From an uncultured Porphyromonadaceae bacterium (GTDB taxonomy: Bacteria; Bacteroidota; Bacteroidia; Bacteroidales; Muribaculaceae): a stretch of 14,203 bases of DNA. The position numbers were made by a program, and so were the translations under genes. The notes under the pieces were generated by a model. The model worked only from the letters and a program-made list of their open reading frames with translations, was not told the origin of the DNA and searched no databases. Where the stretch lies: contig URWH01000024.1 in the NCBI GenBank assembly GCA_900551515.1, positions 1-14,203 of the forward strand, given 5' to 3'. Shown here one piece after another: positions 6,959 through 14,203 of this stretch; the first letter of the stretch is position 1; every line of letters starts with the position of its first letter.

Positions 6959-8929
6959 TTATTTCTTGTAATTTTCAAGACCTTTTGAAAGCCACGACAA
7001 AAATTTGTCGGGATCTTCAGTAAAGCCCATGCTTTTGGTGAGAGGAACGCCCTCATTGTCAAGCACAATATAGAAAGGCTGAACGGTGGCGGAGAATTTA
7101 TGCTCCTCGAGATAGCCCCAGAGATCGCCGACTGTTTCCATCACACGTTTCTGGCCATTCACCTCAAAGGTGCGCGCTTCGGGGAGCTCCTTGCGGTCGT
7201 CGACCATCAGAGTGATGAACACGAAATTCTCCTCGATCATTGACTTGACGGCAGGGTCGTCAAGGACGGCGCCTTCCATCTTGCGGCAATTGACGCAGCC
7301 GTAGCCCGAGAAATCAAGCAGCACCGGCATATTGTGTTCGGCGGCATACTGCATGCCTTCATCGTAGTCATCGAAATGAGTGAACTTACCCGGCTCGTAG
7401 AGGCTGAAATCCTGAGTGCTGAGCGGCGGCACAAAAGCGCTGACGCCTTTAAGCGGGGCGCCCCAGAGGCCCGGAAGGAGATAGACCGAAACGCTCAGCG
7501 AAGCCAGAGCAAGGAAGAAGCGGGGAATCGACACGTGGTCGAGCGGCGCGTCGTGGCTGAACCGTAATTTGCCGAGCAGATAGAGGCCCAGGAGGACGAA
7601 CAGCACGATCCAGATTGCGATGAACACCTCGCGGTCGAGAATACGCCAGCCGTAGGCGAGGTCGACAACCGAGAGGAATTTAAGCGAGAGGATAAGTTCG
7701 AGGAAGCCGAGCACGACTTTCACTGAGTTGAGCCAACCGCCGGAACGCGGCATATCCTTAAGAAGCGACGGGAATATGGCGAACAGGGTGAACGGAATGG
7801 CAAGCGCAAGAGCGAATGCGCCCATGCCCACGGCCGGACCGACGATGTTGCCCTGCGAGGCAGCTTCGACAAGCAGCGTACCGATAAGCGGACCGGTGCA
7901 GGAGAAGGAAACCAGCACGAGGGTGAAAGCCATGAAGAATATGCTTATAAGGCCGGTTGTGCGCTCGGCGCGGCCGTCGACGGAATTGCTCCATTTTGCA
8001 GGCAGCTTGATGTCGAACGCGCCGAAAAACGACACAGCGAAAAGCACAAGTATGCCGAAGAAGATGAGATTGAACACGGCATTCGTAGCCAGTTCATTAA
8101 GCTTACCGGCGCCGAATATCAGCGTGACAGCAATGCCCAGCGTAAGATATATCACGATGATGCTGCCGCCATAAATCACGGCATCGAGCACCGAGCGGCG
8201 GCGCGACGTGTTTTTCTTGAGGAAGAAGCTGACGGTCAGCGGAATCATAGGCCAGACGCACGGTGTGAGCAGTGCGAGCAGGCCGCCGACGAAACCCCAT
8301 ATGAAGATGTACCACCATCCGGCATGGACATCGGTGTCGGATTTCACATCGACCGGTTTCCACCATGAAGCCTTGTCGGCCGACGGAGTGTGAAGAGGCA
8401 CCGTATCTGCGGCTGCCACCATATTGTCCTTCTTTTCGGGGACCGAATCACCGGCCGGCACGGCTCCGCTTTCGTTGTAAGAGAGTTCAAACGGAATGCG
8501 TTCAGGGCGCGAGCATGTCTTGTCGTTGCAAGACATGAAGGCTATAACACCGTCGGCCTTGCATCCTTTGCTGCCATTCTTGAGTTTAAATTTCTGCGAG
8601 AGCACGACGTGTCCTTCCCAGGATGATATCTTCATGTTGAACAAAGCATCCATATACGTCACGGGTGACTTGGAAGCTGTGAGATTGCCCACGAGCTCCA
8701 TGCCGGTCAGATTTCTAAAATCGATTTCCGTTGCGGTCGGACCATCGGAAGGGATATCGGTGCCATATATGTGCCATCCGTCGGCAATGGAGGCAGTGAA
8801 CTCCATCACGCCCTCGGTGTCGGAGGTCATACGGAGGTTCTGGGTCCATTTCACTTCGCTCTGCGCATTAGCGACAGAGGCCGCGATGAACGACAAAAAC
8901 AGAGTAACAAAGAAAAGACGCTGCTTCAT
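6959..8929 (-). CDS. dsbD: Thiol:disulfide interchange protein DsbD
   Basis: Carries reducing power from cytoplasmic thioredoxin across the inner membrane to periplasmic thiol proteins. The 656 residues contain a signal peptide (1-22, ANA|Q) and an N-terminal immunoglobulin-like domain (about 25-150) with the C134/C139 pair in FMSCNDKTCSRPE. A linker (150-200) is followed by a membrane domain of about eight helices (206-486). It carries the two central cysteines C224 (LTPCVWP) and C344 (SFSCTGP), matching the redox pair of E. coli DsbD. The C-terminal thioredoxin domain has C545 and C548 in GYGCVNCRKME. All three cysteine pairs are present, so it should be functional. The C-terminal motif CVNC is typical of DsbD gamma domains. 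It lies 39 bases after the stand-alone DsbD-like gene and 8 before mazG, with no internal promoter seen. Confidence 0.95.
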   Translation of the reverse strand: MKQRLFFVTLFLSFIAASVANAQSEVKWTQNLRMTSDTEGVMEFTASIADGWHIYGTDIPSDGPTATEIDFRNLTGMELVGNLTASKSPVTYMDALFNMKISSWEGHVVLSQKFKLKNGSKGCKADGVIAFMSCNDKTCSRPERIPFELSYNESGAVPAGDSVPEKKDNMVAAADTVPLHTPSADKASWWKPVDVKSDTDVHAGWWYIFIWGFVGGLLALLTPCVWPMIPLTVSFFLKKNTSRRRSVLDAVIYGGSIIVIYLTLGIAVTLIFGAGKLNELATNAVFNLIFFGILVLFAVSFFGAFDIKLPAKWSNSVDGRAERTTGLISIFFMAFTLVLVSFSCTGPLIGTLLVEAASQGNIVGPAVGMGAFALALAIPFTLFAIFPSLLKDMPRSGGWLNSVKVVLGFLELILSLKFLSVVDLAYGWRILDREVFIAIWIVLFVLLGLYLLGKLRFSHDAPLDHVSIPRFFLALASLSVSVYLLPGLWGAPLKGVSAFVPPLSTQDFSLYEPGKFTHFDDYDEGMQYAAEHNMPVLLDFSGYGCVNCRKMEGAVLDDPAVKSMIEENFVFITLMVDDRKELPEARTFEVNGQKRVMETVGDLWGYLEEHKFSATVQPFYIVLDNEGVPLTKSMGFTEDPDKFLSWLSKGLENYKK

Positions 8930-8968
8930 TCTTTCGATAAGTTGTTGAATTAATGATATGTGCGTTCG

Positions 8969-9439
8969 TTATTTTACCACGATTTTTTTATTCAGAGTGA
9001 TCTTCTCGGGACGGCTGCAGGTATTATCGCTGCAGGCCATGAATCCGACAAGAGCATTCACCTGCGCTTTTGCGGCATTGGTCACTTTAAACTTCTGTCG
9101 GAATGTCACCTTGCCGCTCCACGCTGTGAGATTGGTATTAAAAAGATCGTCGTGATATTTTGTGGGCGCGGGTGAATACGCGATTTTACCGATGAGACGG
9201 ATACCTGTCGAGCGGGATAGATCGATGGTAGTAGGCGTAGGTCCGTCCTGCGGGAGCGTCATGCCGTAGATGTGCCAGCCGGAGGCAGGCGTAGCCGTGA
9301 TGATTATTTCGCCTTCGGTTGCGGAGGTCATTTTCACGTTGATGCGCCAAGAGACAGGAGATGAAGTCTGAGCCTGCGCAAAGCATGAACATGACAGGAT
9401 CAGAGAAATGAGCAATATCAGTTTTCGGGTCAATTTCAT
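8969..9439 (-). CDS. Stand-alone DsbD N-terminal-like (alpha) domain protein
   Basis: A 156-residue secreted protein consisting only of a signal sequence and one domain like the DsbD N-terminal domain. It can be aligned by eye with the N-terminal domain of the neighbouring DsbD: MTSATEG (37-43), GWHIYG (54-59), DGPTPTTID (65-73), LFNTNLTAWSGKV (99-111), QKFKV (115-119) and FMACSDNTCSRPEKI (133-147). The redox-type pair C136/C141 is retained with the same four-residue spacing. The signal segment LILSCSCFAQAQ is ambiguous: cleavage at AQA|Q gives a soluble protein, while C17 or C19 could be lipidated. It lacks a membrane or thioredoxin domain, so it could accept electrons from DsbD and pass them to a periplasmic client, or be a duplicated remnant. 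It is the first gene of the seven-gene run, behind a clear -7 box. Confidence 0.85.
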   Translation of the reverse strand: MKLTRKLILLISLILSCSCFAQAQTSSPVSWRINVKMTSATEGEIIITATPASGWHIYGMTLPQDGPTPTTIDLSRSTGIRLIGKIAYSPAPTKYHDDLFNTNLTAWSGKVTFRQKFKVTNAAKAQVNALVGFMACSDNTCSRPEKITLNKKIVVK

Positions 9440-9484
9440 AGTCGGATAATTTGTCGGATAGTATATAGTAAAGTTTGTCGGATA
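9439..9484. repeat. Ordered TATCCGAC repeats in the operon leader
   Basis: On the plus strand GTCGGATA occurs at 9441-9448, 9453-9460 and 9477-9484. The last two are part of an identical 11-base TTTGTCGGATA (9450-9460 and 9474-9484). The copies are spaced 12 and 24 bases apart. On the coding strand they read TATCCGACAAA and fill the leader between the predicted transcription start and the ATG at 9439. They could be protein-binding or RNA-level regulatory sites. Confidence 0.65.
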
Positions 9485-9492
9485 GATTATCC
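9480..9492. promoter_or_regulatory. Operator-like palindrome at the predicted transcription start
   Basis: GGATA-GAT-TATCC is a perfect 5-base inverted repeat with a 3-base centre, just downstream of the -7 box at 9495-9502, where the transcription start would fall. It shares GGATA with the leader repeats, and related GGATAAT sequence also flanks the box on its upstream side (plus-strand AATTATCCG at 9505-9513). The position would suit a repressor or activator site; no regulator gene is nearby. Confidence 0.4.
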
Positions 9493-9494
9493 TG

Positions 9495-9502
9495 CAAATT
9501 TA
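9495..9502 (-). promoter_or_regulatory. Bacteroidota -7 box for the dsbD-mazG-topB operon
   Basis: The minus strand reads TAAATTTG, an exact TAnnTTTG, 55 bases before the ATG at 9439. The expected -33 region is T-rich (TTTTTT at about 9517-9523) without a clean TTTG. It is the only strong promoter motif I see before the seven-gene run, whose genes are otherwise overlapping or at most 39 bases apart. Confidence 0.65.
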
Positions 9503-9565
9503 CGAATTATCCGCTGAAAAAATGGCGTTTTTACACATTTTGGCATCCCGGCGAAGGGATAAACA

Positions 9566-9605
9566 CAACGCGGCGGCTTGTCATTGCTGACAGGCCGCCG
9601 TGTTG
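9566..9605 (-). terminator. Long hairpin downstream of nuoN, probable terminator
   Basis: Two 18-base arms (9566-9583 and 9588-9605) pair at 16 of 18 positions around a 4-base loop, which reads GCAA (a GNRA tetraloop) on the minus strand. The two exceptions are A-C mismatches in minus-strand RNA and G-U pairs in plus-strand RNA. It begins 27 bases after the nuoN stop and is followed on the minus strand by a moderately T-rich stretch (TTGTGTTTAT). It most likely ends the nuo transcript before the next promoter at 9495. Confidence 0.7.
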
Positions 9606-9632
9606 TTGATATCGGAGTCACAAAGCGCAGGC

Positions 9633-11096
9633 TCAGCAGCCTACGAGTGTGAGGAGGTTGTCGTAGAAGTAGCTTACGATGCCGAGGCCGACGATGCCTG
9701 CGACGCACACCCACATGGCGATGCGTTCGGAGCAAGCGCTGCGGAATGTGGCGATGGAGCAAGGCTCTTCAGTCTTGATGTACATTGCTTTCACAACGAG
9801 CAGATAATAGTAGAGTGACACTATCGTGTTGATCAATGCGATGAGCACGAGCACGTAGATCGCAACGCTGCCCTGATTGATTGCCGAGGTGAAGATGAAG
9901 AACTTGCTGAAGAAGCCGGCGAAGGGAGGGATACCGGCGAGTGAGAACATCGCGAGCATCATTGTCATTGCCAGACGCGGGTTCGTCTTGCTGAGACCGT
10001 TGTAGTCGTCCATGCTCACCTTGCCGCAATTGTTTTCAATTGCTCCGATCACGCCGAATGCGGCGAGGTTGGAGAAGATGTAGACGAGGATGTAGTACAT
10101 CAGAGCGGCCTCGCCCATAGCGCTGTCGAGGGTGTAGGCGATGACACCGAGCATGATGTAGCCGGCCTGCGAGATCGACGAGAAGGCAAGGAAGCGTTTG
10201 AGATTGCGCTGACGGATGGCAAAGAGGTTGCCGACGGTGATGGTAAGGATGATCAGAGCGTAGAGCATCCATTCCCAGGCTTCGGAATAGACGGTGCCGA
10301 ACACCTGCCAGAGGATGACGAGGAAGGCGAAGGCAGCGGAGCCTTTTGAGATCACCGAGAGATAGGAAGTGACGGGAGTGGGCGCGCCCTGATATACATC
10401 GGCCGTCCAGAGATGGAACGGCACGAGCGAGAGCTTGAAGCCGATGCCGGCGATGACGAATGCGAGGGCAACGACGAGAGCGATGCTGTCGACGCCGATT
10501 GTCAGTTGCGTAGCGATGTTGGTGAAATAAAGCGAACCGCTGAGACCGTAGACAAACGAAAGGCCCATCATGAACACTGCCGATGAGAACACTGCCGTGA
10601 GGATATATTTGACGGCGGCTTCATGGCTCTCATAGCGGTGTTTGTCGAAGGCTACCATAGCAGCCAGCGGCAGAGAGGCCGTTTCGAGGCCTATGACGAA
10701 CATCAGGAAGTGGCGCGACGATATCATGAGATACATACCGAAGAGCGTCAGGAGGAGCAGATCGTAGAATTCACCGCGGCGGATGCGCTGCATGTCGCTT
10801 GCGGTCCAGCGCAACGACTGGATGAGCACGATCAGAGTGCCGACGTTAAGGATGTTCTTGATATTGACAATGACGGGTGAAGTCTCATACATGCCGGCAA
10901 AAGCAGTCTGTGAGTCGGAGCCTATCACCATGGGGCAGAAACCGAAGAGGGTGTAGATGCCGAAGAGCACACAGGTGATGATGCCGATGCCCGACTGAGC
11001 TTTGCGGGGAAGGAAAATGTCATTAAGGAAGACTAAAAGAAATACTACCAACAAGCATATTTCTTGCTTCATTACTAAAAACTGTGAGTAATCCAT
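9633..11096 (-). CDS. nuoN: NADH-quinone oxidoreductase subunit N
   Basis: Antiporter-like membrane subunit of complex I (NDH-1), forming one of the proton channels of the membrane arm. Its 487 residues match the family length (about 485 in E. coli), with about fourteen hydrophobic helices. Charged residues expected in the channel are present: E138 in the helix VIGLETASLPL, K163 (AAVKYIL), K221 (GIGFKLSLVPFHLW) and K251 (SVISKGSAA). It is the last gene of the nuo run, 16 bases after nuoM. Codon use strongly prefers CTC for leucine, about 25 CTC to 9 CTG in the first 350 codons by my count, unlike nuoL. The first 25 or so codons are AT-richer than the rest, which is common at gene starts. Confidence 0.95.
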   Translation of the reverse strand: MDYSQFLVMKQEICLLVVFLLVFLNDIFLPRKAQSGIGIITCVLFGIYTLFGFCPMVIGSDSQTAFAGMYETSPVIVNIKNILNVGTLIVLIQSLRWTASDMQRIRRGEFYDLLLLTLFGMYLMISSRHFLMFVIGLETASLPLAAMVAFDKHRYESHEAAVKYILTAVFSSAVFMMGLSFVYGLSGSLYFTNIATQLTIGVDSIALVVALAFVIAGIGFKLSLVPFHLWTADVYQGAPTPVTSYLSVISKGSAAFAFLVILWQVFGTVYSEAWEWMLYALIILTITVGNLFAIRQRNLKRFLAFSSISQAGYIMLGVIAYTLDSAMGEAALMYYILVYIFSNLAAFGVIGAIENNCGKVSMDDYNGLSKTNPRLAMTMMLAMFSLAGIPPFAGFFSKFFIFTSAINQGSVAIYVLVLIALINTIVSLYYYLLVVKAMYIKTEEPCSIATFRSACSERIAMWVCVAGIVGLGIVSYFYDNLLTLVGC

Positions 11097-11112
11097 TTCT
11101 CTTATTGTCTTT

Positions 11113-12603
11113 TTAATTCATTCCAATTACAGTGAAAATATCGGAGCTAAACGTGAAACGGATAAGCTCGGCGAAGAAATTGGGGAAGCAACCGATGGCG
11201 GCGACGCTGACGATGAGCGTAACGGTAGCGGTGCGTTCCCACCATGTGGCATCGGTGAGCGACAGATGGTGCTCGTCCTGAACCGGACCGAACAGGATCT
11301 TACCGACAACGCGGAGGATGTAGACTGCGGTGATCACGATCGAGCAGCAAGCGACGATGGTAAATACGCGGTGGAACATATCGGCGTGTTCGAATGATCC
11401 GACGAATATCGTCATCTCAGCGACGAAACCCGAAAGACCGGGCAAGCCGAGAGAAGCCATACCGGCAATCACGTAGCAAACGGCGAGGAAGGGCATTATC
11501 TTCATCAGGCCGCCCATCAGACGGATGTCGCGGGTGTGTGTGCGACCGTAGATCATACCGATGAGGGCGAAGAAGAGAGCCGTCATGAGGCCGTGGGAGA
11601 GCATCTGCATGATAGCACCCGTCATAGCCGTGGTGTTGAGCATGAGGATTGCGAAAAGCACAAGGCCGCAGTGGCTTACGGAAGAGTATGCGTTGATGTA
11701 CTTCAGGTCTGTCTGTACGCAAGCACTGAAAGCACCGTATACAACGGAGATACCTGTCAGGATCAGGAAGATCCAGCCCAGTTCGTTTGCAGCTTCCGGC
11801 ATCAGGTACATGGCGATGCGGAAACAACCGTAACCTCCGAGCTTCATCAATACGCCGGCATGCAGCATAGAGACAGCAGTCGGTGCCGAGGCATGACCGT
11901 CAGGACTCCAGGTATGGAAGGGAAAGAGTGCTCCCAGCACACCGAATCCCAGGAAAGTGAGCGGAAACCAGATGCATTGCTGCGCAAACGGAATGTTGTG
12001 CAGTTGAGCTATTTCAAGAATGTTCATGGTTGTTCCGCCGGCACCGAAGAAGATACCCAGAATACCGATCAGCAAGAATGCCGAACCACCCATTAGCATC
12101 AGGGTCAGCTTCATGGCTGCGTATTCTTTGCGTCCCGAACCCCATACACCGATGAGTAAGTACATCGGTATCAATGCGATTTCGTAGAACATGAACATGG
12201 TGAATAAGTCGATGGAGATAAAGAAACCGAATACTCCCATCGACAGGAGGGTGAACCACAGGAAATATTCTTTTGTCAGCGGCTGCAACTTCCAGGAGGC
12301 AAAGGTGCCGGTGAACACGATGACAGCGCTAAGCAGCAGCATCGCTACCGATATTCCGTCTACTCCCACCGAGTAGGCTATGTGAAGCGGTGCATACCAT
12401 ACCGTATCGGCACGGAACAACATCTCGGCTGTAGCTCCTGCCTGGCGCTCGCCCAAATAGAGGAACGTCAGCACAACACTCAGGATCAGCAACGCCGTAC
12501 TTCCCGCTACCATCACTCCGCGGATGGCCTTAATGCTTTTGGCAAGGTATAACCCGCCAAGCATCAGCAGAGGAATGAGTACGAATAAGGATAAAAAGTT
12601 CAT
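11113..12603 (-). CDS. nuoM: NADH-quinone oxidoreductase subunit M
   Basis: Second antiporter-like proton-channel subunit of complex I. Its 496 residues are close to the usual length (about 509 in E. coli). Visible motifs are the TM5 glutamate E141 (MFMFYEIALIPMYLLIG), FPFHTWSPDGHASAPTAVS (227-245), K254 (HAGVLMKLGGYG), H337 within a MLSHGLMTALFF helix, and the TM12 glutamate E396 (GLSGFVAEM). At the site of the TM7 lysine of E. coli NuoM (K234) this protein reads L223, in FLGFGVLGALFPFH. Codon use changes within the gene. Leucine is about 23 CTG to 7 CTC from the start to about residue 300, then about 4 CTG to 11 CTC to the end. Spacing is 12 bases after nuoL and 16 before nuoN. Confidence 0.95.
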   Translation of the reverse strand: MNFLSLFVLIPLLMLGGLYLAKSIKAIRGVMVAGSTALLILSVVLTFLYLGERQAGATAEMLFRADTVWYAPLHIAYSVGVDGISVAMLLLSAVIVFTGTFASWKLQPLTKEYFLWFTLLSMGVFGFFISIDLFTMFMFYEIALIPMYLLIGVWGSGRKEYAAMKLTLMLMGGSAFLLIGILGIFFGAGGTTMNILEIAQLHNIPFAQQCIWFPLTFLGFGVLGALFPFHTWSPDGHASAPTAVSMLHAGVLMKLGGYGCFRIAMYLMPEAANELGWIFLILTGISVVYGAFSACVQTDLKYINAYSSVSHCGLVLFAILMLNTTAMTGAIMQMLSHGLMTALFFALIGMIYGRTHTRDIRLMGGLMKIMPFLAVCYVIAGMASLGLPGLSGFVAEMTIFVGSFEHADMFHRVFTIVACCSIVITAVYILRVVGKILFGPVQDEHHLSLTDATWWERTATVTLIVSVAAIGCFPNFFAELIRFTFSSDIFTVIGMN

Positions 12604-12615
12604 ATCTTTTGTGCT

Positions 12616-14203
12616 TTATAAGATTAATATTAAGATAAGTATCAGCGCTCCGAGCAGGAATACATAAGCGTATTGCTGTACACGTCCGCTTTGCAATCCC
12701 CGTATCTCATCGCTTGTAGCATGGGTACCCCAGGCTATGAAGTTGAAGAATCCGTCTACCACGTGGCGGTCGAACCAGGCGATCGGTGTAGAGATACAAC
12801 GGAAGATAATCCGGTGTGTGATGAACTGATACACCTCGTCGATGTAGAAACGATGATAGGCTGCACGGTGCAGTCCGGCAAAACGTTTGGCAAGTTTATC
12901 TGCCAGAGGTTGCTGCTGACGCAGGTACATGCAAGTGGCCAGGACGATGGACGCCACAGCAATCACTACACTTGTGACGGCTACTGATGTCTCAAGATGG
13001 ATGGTATACGATTCACCGTTGGAGCTGATGAAATGTCCGAAAGGAATGAAACCGGCAATTATCGTAACCACAGCAAGGAGCATCAGGGGCAGGGTCATCG
13101 CCAGAGGACTCTCGTGGGGGTGAGGCATGTGGCTGTCGCCCCCATCGCTTGCCGACTTTTGCCCCGGCTCTGAGCCGGCCCAAAAGATACCATAATAAAG
13201 ACGGAACATATAGAATGCTGTCATACCTGCAATCACTGTCATAATCCATCCCATGATGGGGCTGAACTGGAAGCATGCCGTCAGGATTTCATCTTTGGAG
13301 AAGAATCCGGAGAACGGAGGAATACCTGCAATGGCGAGACAAGCTATCAGGAAGGTGATATGCGTGATCGGCATGTATTTGCGTAATCCTCCCATAGCCG
13401 ACATCTCGTTGGAGTGAACGGCATGGATAATGCTGCCTGCACCCAGGAAGAGCAAGGCCTTGAACATGGCGTGTGTGAACAAGTGGAACATGCCTGCCAT
13501 GTAGCCCAGTCCCCCTTCGTGTGGGTTGGCTGATGTACATACACCCAGCGCCACCATCATGAAACCGATTTGGGAGATGGTGGAGAATGCCAGTACACGC
13601 TTGATGTCACTCTGCACACATGCCACACTGGCGGCATAGAATGCCGTGAAAGCTCCTACGTATGCCACGATGTGCAGCACGCTGGGAGCATATTCTATGA
13701 ACAACGGGAACATGCGTGCCACCAGATAGACACCTGCAACCACCATCGTGGCGGCATGAATCAGTGCACTGACCGGCGTAGGACCTTCCATGGCATCGGG
13801 CAGCCAGATGTGCAACGGGAACATGGCACTCTTTCCGGCACCACCGATGAACATCAGTCCCAAGGCCAGAGGTATCATTGCCGCACCACCTTTCAGCAAT
13901 GCCATTTCACTGGGATGGAAGGTGTAAGTTCCGGCATAATAACCGTAAATAAGGATACCGATCAGGAAACCCAGGTCGGCAAAGCGGGTGACGATGAACG
14001 CCTTTTTGCTTGCCGCAACAGCGGACGGTTTCGTATAGTAGAAACCGATGAGCAGATAGGATGAAACACCCACCAACTCCCAGAACAGATACATCTGGAA
14101 GATATTGGTAGCCACCACCAGACCCAACATGGACATGGTAAAGAGGCTGAGGAATGCATAATAGCGTTGGAATCCGCGCTCACCCTTCATGTAGCCGAAA
14201 GAG
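12616..14203 (-). CDS. nuoL: NADH-quinone oxidoreductase subunit L, N-terminus off the window
   Basis: The largest antiporter-like subunit of complex I, with the lateral helix that ties the membrane arm together. The frame is open to the right edge: the residues before the internal methionine at 14190 read SFGY, matching the family (…GYM-K…). The true start therefore lies outside, and about 100 residues are missing from a protein of usually 610-650. The 528 visible codons show the TM5 glutamate in YLFWELVGVSSYLLIGF, the TM7 lysine in GGAGKSAMFPLHIWLPDAM, the adjoining GPTPVSALIHAATMV segment and the C-terminal membrane helix ending LILILIL. A hydrophilic loop with several histidines (HMPHPHES) lies at about 13105-13130. 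Leucine use is about 27 CTG to 7 CTC, unlike nuoN. nuoK would be expected immediately upstream, beyond the edge. Confidence 0.95.
   Translation of the reverse strand, partial: SFGYMKGERGFQRYYAFLSLFTMSMLGLVVATNIFQMYLFWELVGVSSYLLIGFYYTKPSAVAASKKAFIVTRFADLGFLIGILIYGYYAGTYTFHPSEMALLKGGAAMIPLALGLMFIGGAGKSAMFPLHIWLPDAMEGPTPVSALIHAATMVVAGVYLVARMFPLFIEYAPSVLHIVAYVGAFTAFYAASVACVQSDIKRVLAFSTISQIGFMMVALGVCTSANPHEGGLGYMAGMFHLFTHAMFKALLFLGAGSIIHAVHSNEMSAMGGLRKYMPITHITFLIACLAIAGIPPFSGFFSKDEILTACFQFSPIMGWIMTVIAGMTAFYMFRLYYGIFWAGSEPGQKSASDGGDSHMPHPHESPLAMTLPLMLLAVVTIIAGFIPFGHFISSNGESYTIHLETSVAVTSVVIAVASIVLATCMYLRQQQPLADKLAKRFAGLHRAAYHRFYIDEVYQFITHRIIFRCISTPIAWFDRHVVDGFFNFIAWGTHATSDEIRGLQSGRVQQYAYVFLLGALILILILIL

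Noticed and set aside
12616..14190. nuoL beginning at the methionine at 14190
   Set aside because: The frame stays open to the window edge with family-like residues (SFGY) just upstream, so this is an internal methionine of a truncated gene.

Overview
The window looks like chromosomal DNA of a Bacteroidales bacterium, perhaps of the Muribaculaceae type. The reasons are Bacteroidota-style -7 boxes (TAnnTTTG) in front of two transcription units, the absence of Shine-Dalgarno leaders, and the style of the proteins (a secreted TPR protein, a DsbD with a TlpA/thioredoxin-like tail, and nuoL-nuoM-nuoN at the end of a nuo operon). The genus is inference; no rRNA or other marker is present. There are no tRNAs, CRISPR arrays, insertion sequences or integrases.

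Layout. (1) 1-794, minus: N-terminal 264 codons of a type II NADH dehydrogenase (ndh), cut by the left edge. (2) 795-930: divergent promoter region. (3) 931-2958, plus: secreted tetratricopeptide-repeat protein, the only plus-strand gene. (4) 2972-9439, minus: a compact run of seven genes, overlapping or separated by at most 39 bases, read right to left. They are a stand-alone DsbD N-terminal-like domain, full-length dsbD, mazG, a small secreted protein of unknown function, topB, a Nudix hydrolase and a 61-residue Cys-rich membrane protein of the FeoB-associated type. A good -7 box (9495-9502) with repeats and a small palindrome just downstream lies in front of the first gene. (5) 9440-9632: non-coding, holding that promoter and a long hairpin that probably ends the nuo operon. 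(6) 9633-14203, minus: nuoN, nuoM and most of nuoL (its 5' end lies beyond the right edge), the distal proton-pumping membrane subunits of complex I.

How the genes fit together. The two ends concern respiration: NDH-2 (non-pumping) on the left and the complex I antiporter-like subunits on the right. The middle operon mixes envelope thiol-redox functions (two DsbD-type proteins and a Cys-rich membrane protein) with nucleotide-pool cleaning (MazG, Nudix) and DNA topology (Topo III). It reads as a housekeeping operon of loosely related functions.

I did not find a clearly new multi-gene system. The observations most worth a second look are a codon-usage break inside nuoM, suggesting a mosaic operon or an assembly chimera; the absence from NuoM of the TM7 lysine expected from E. 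coli; the free-standing paralogue of the DsbD alpha domain beside dsbD; and the ordered TATCCGAC repeats at the predicted transcription start of that operon.
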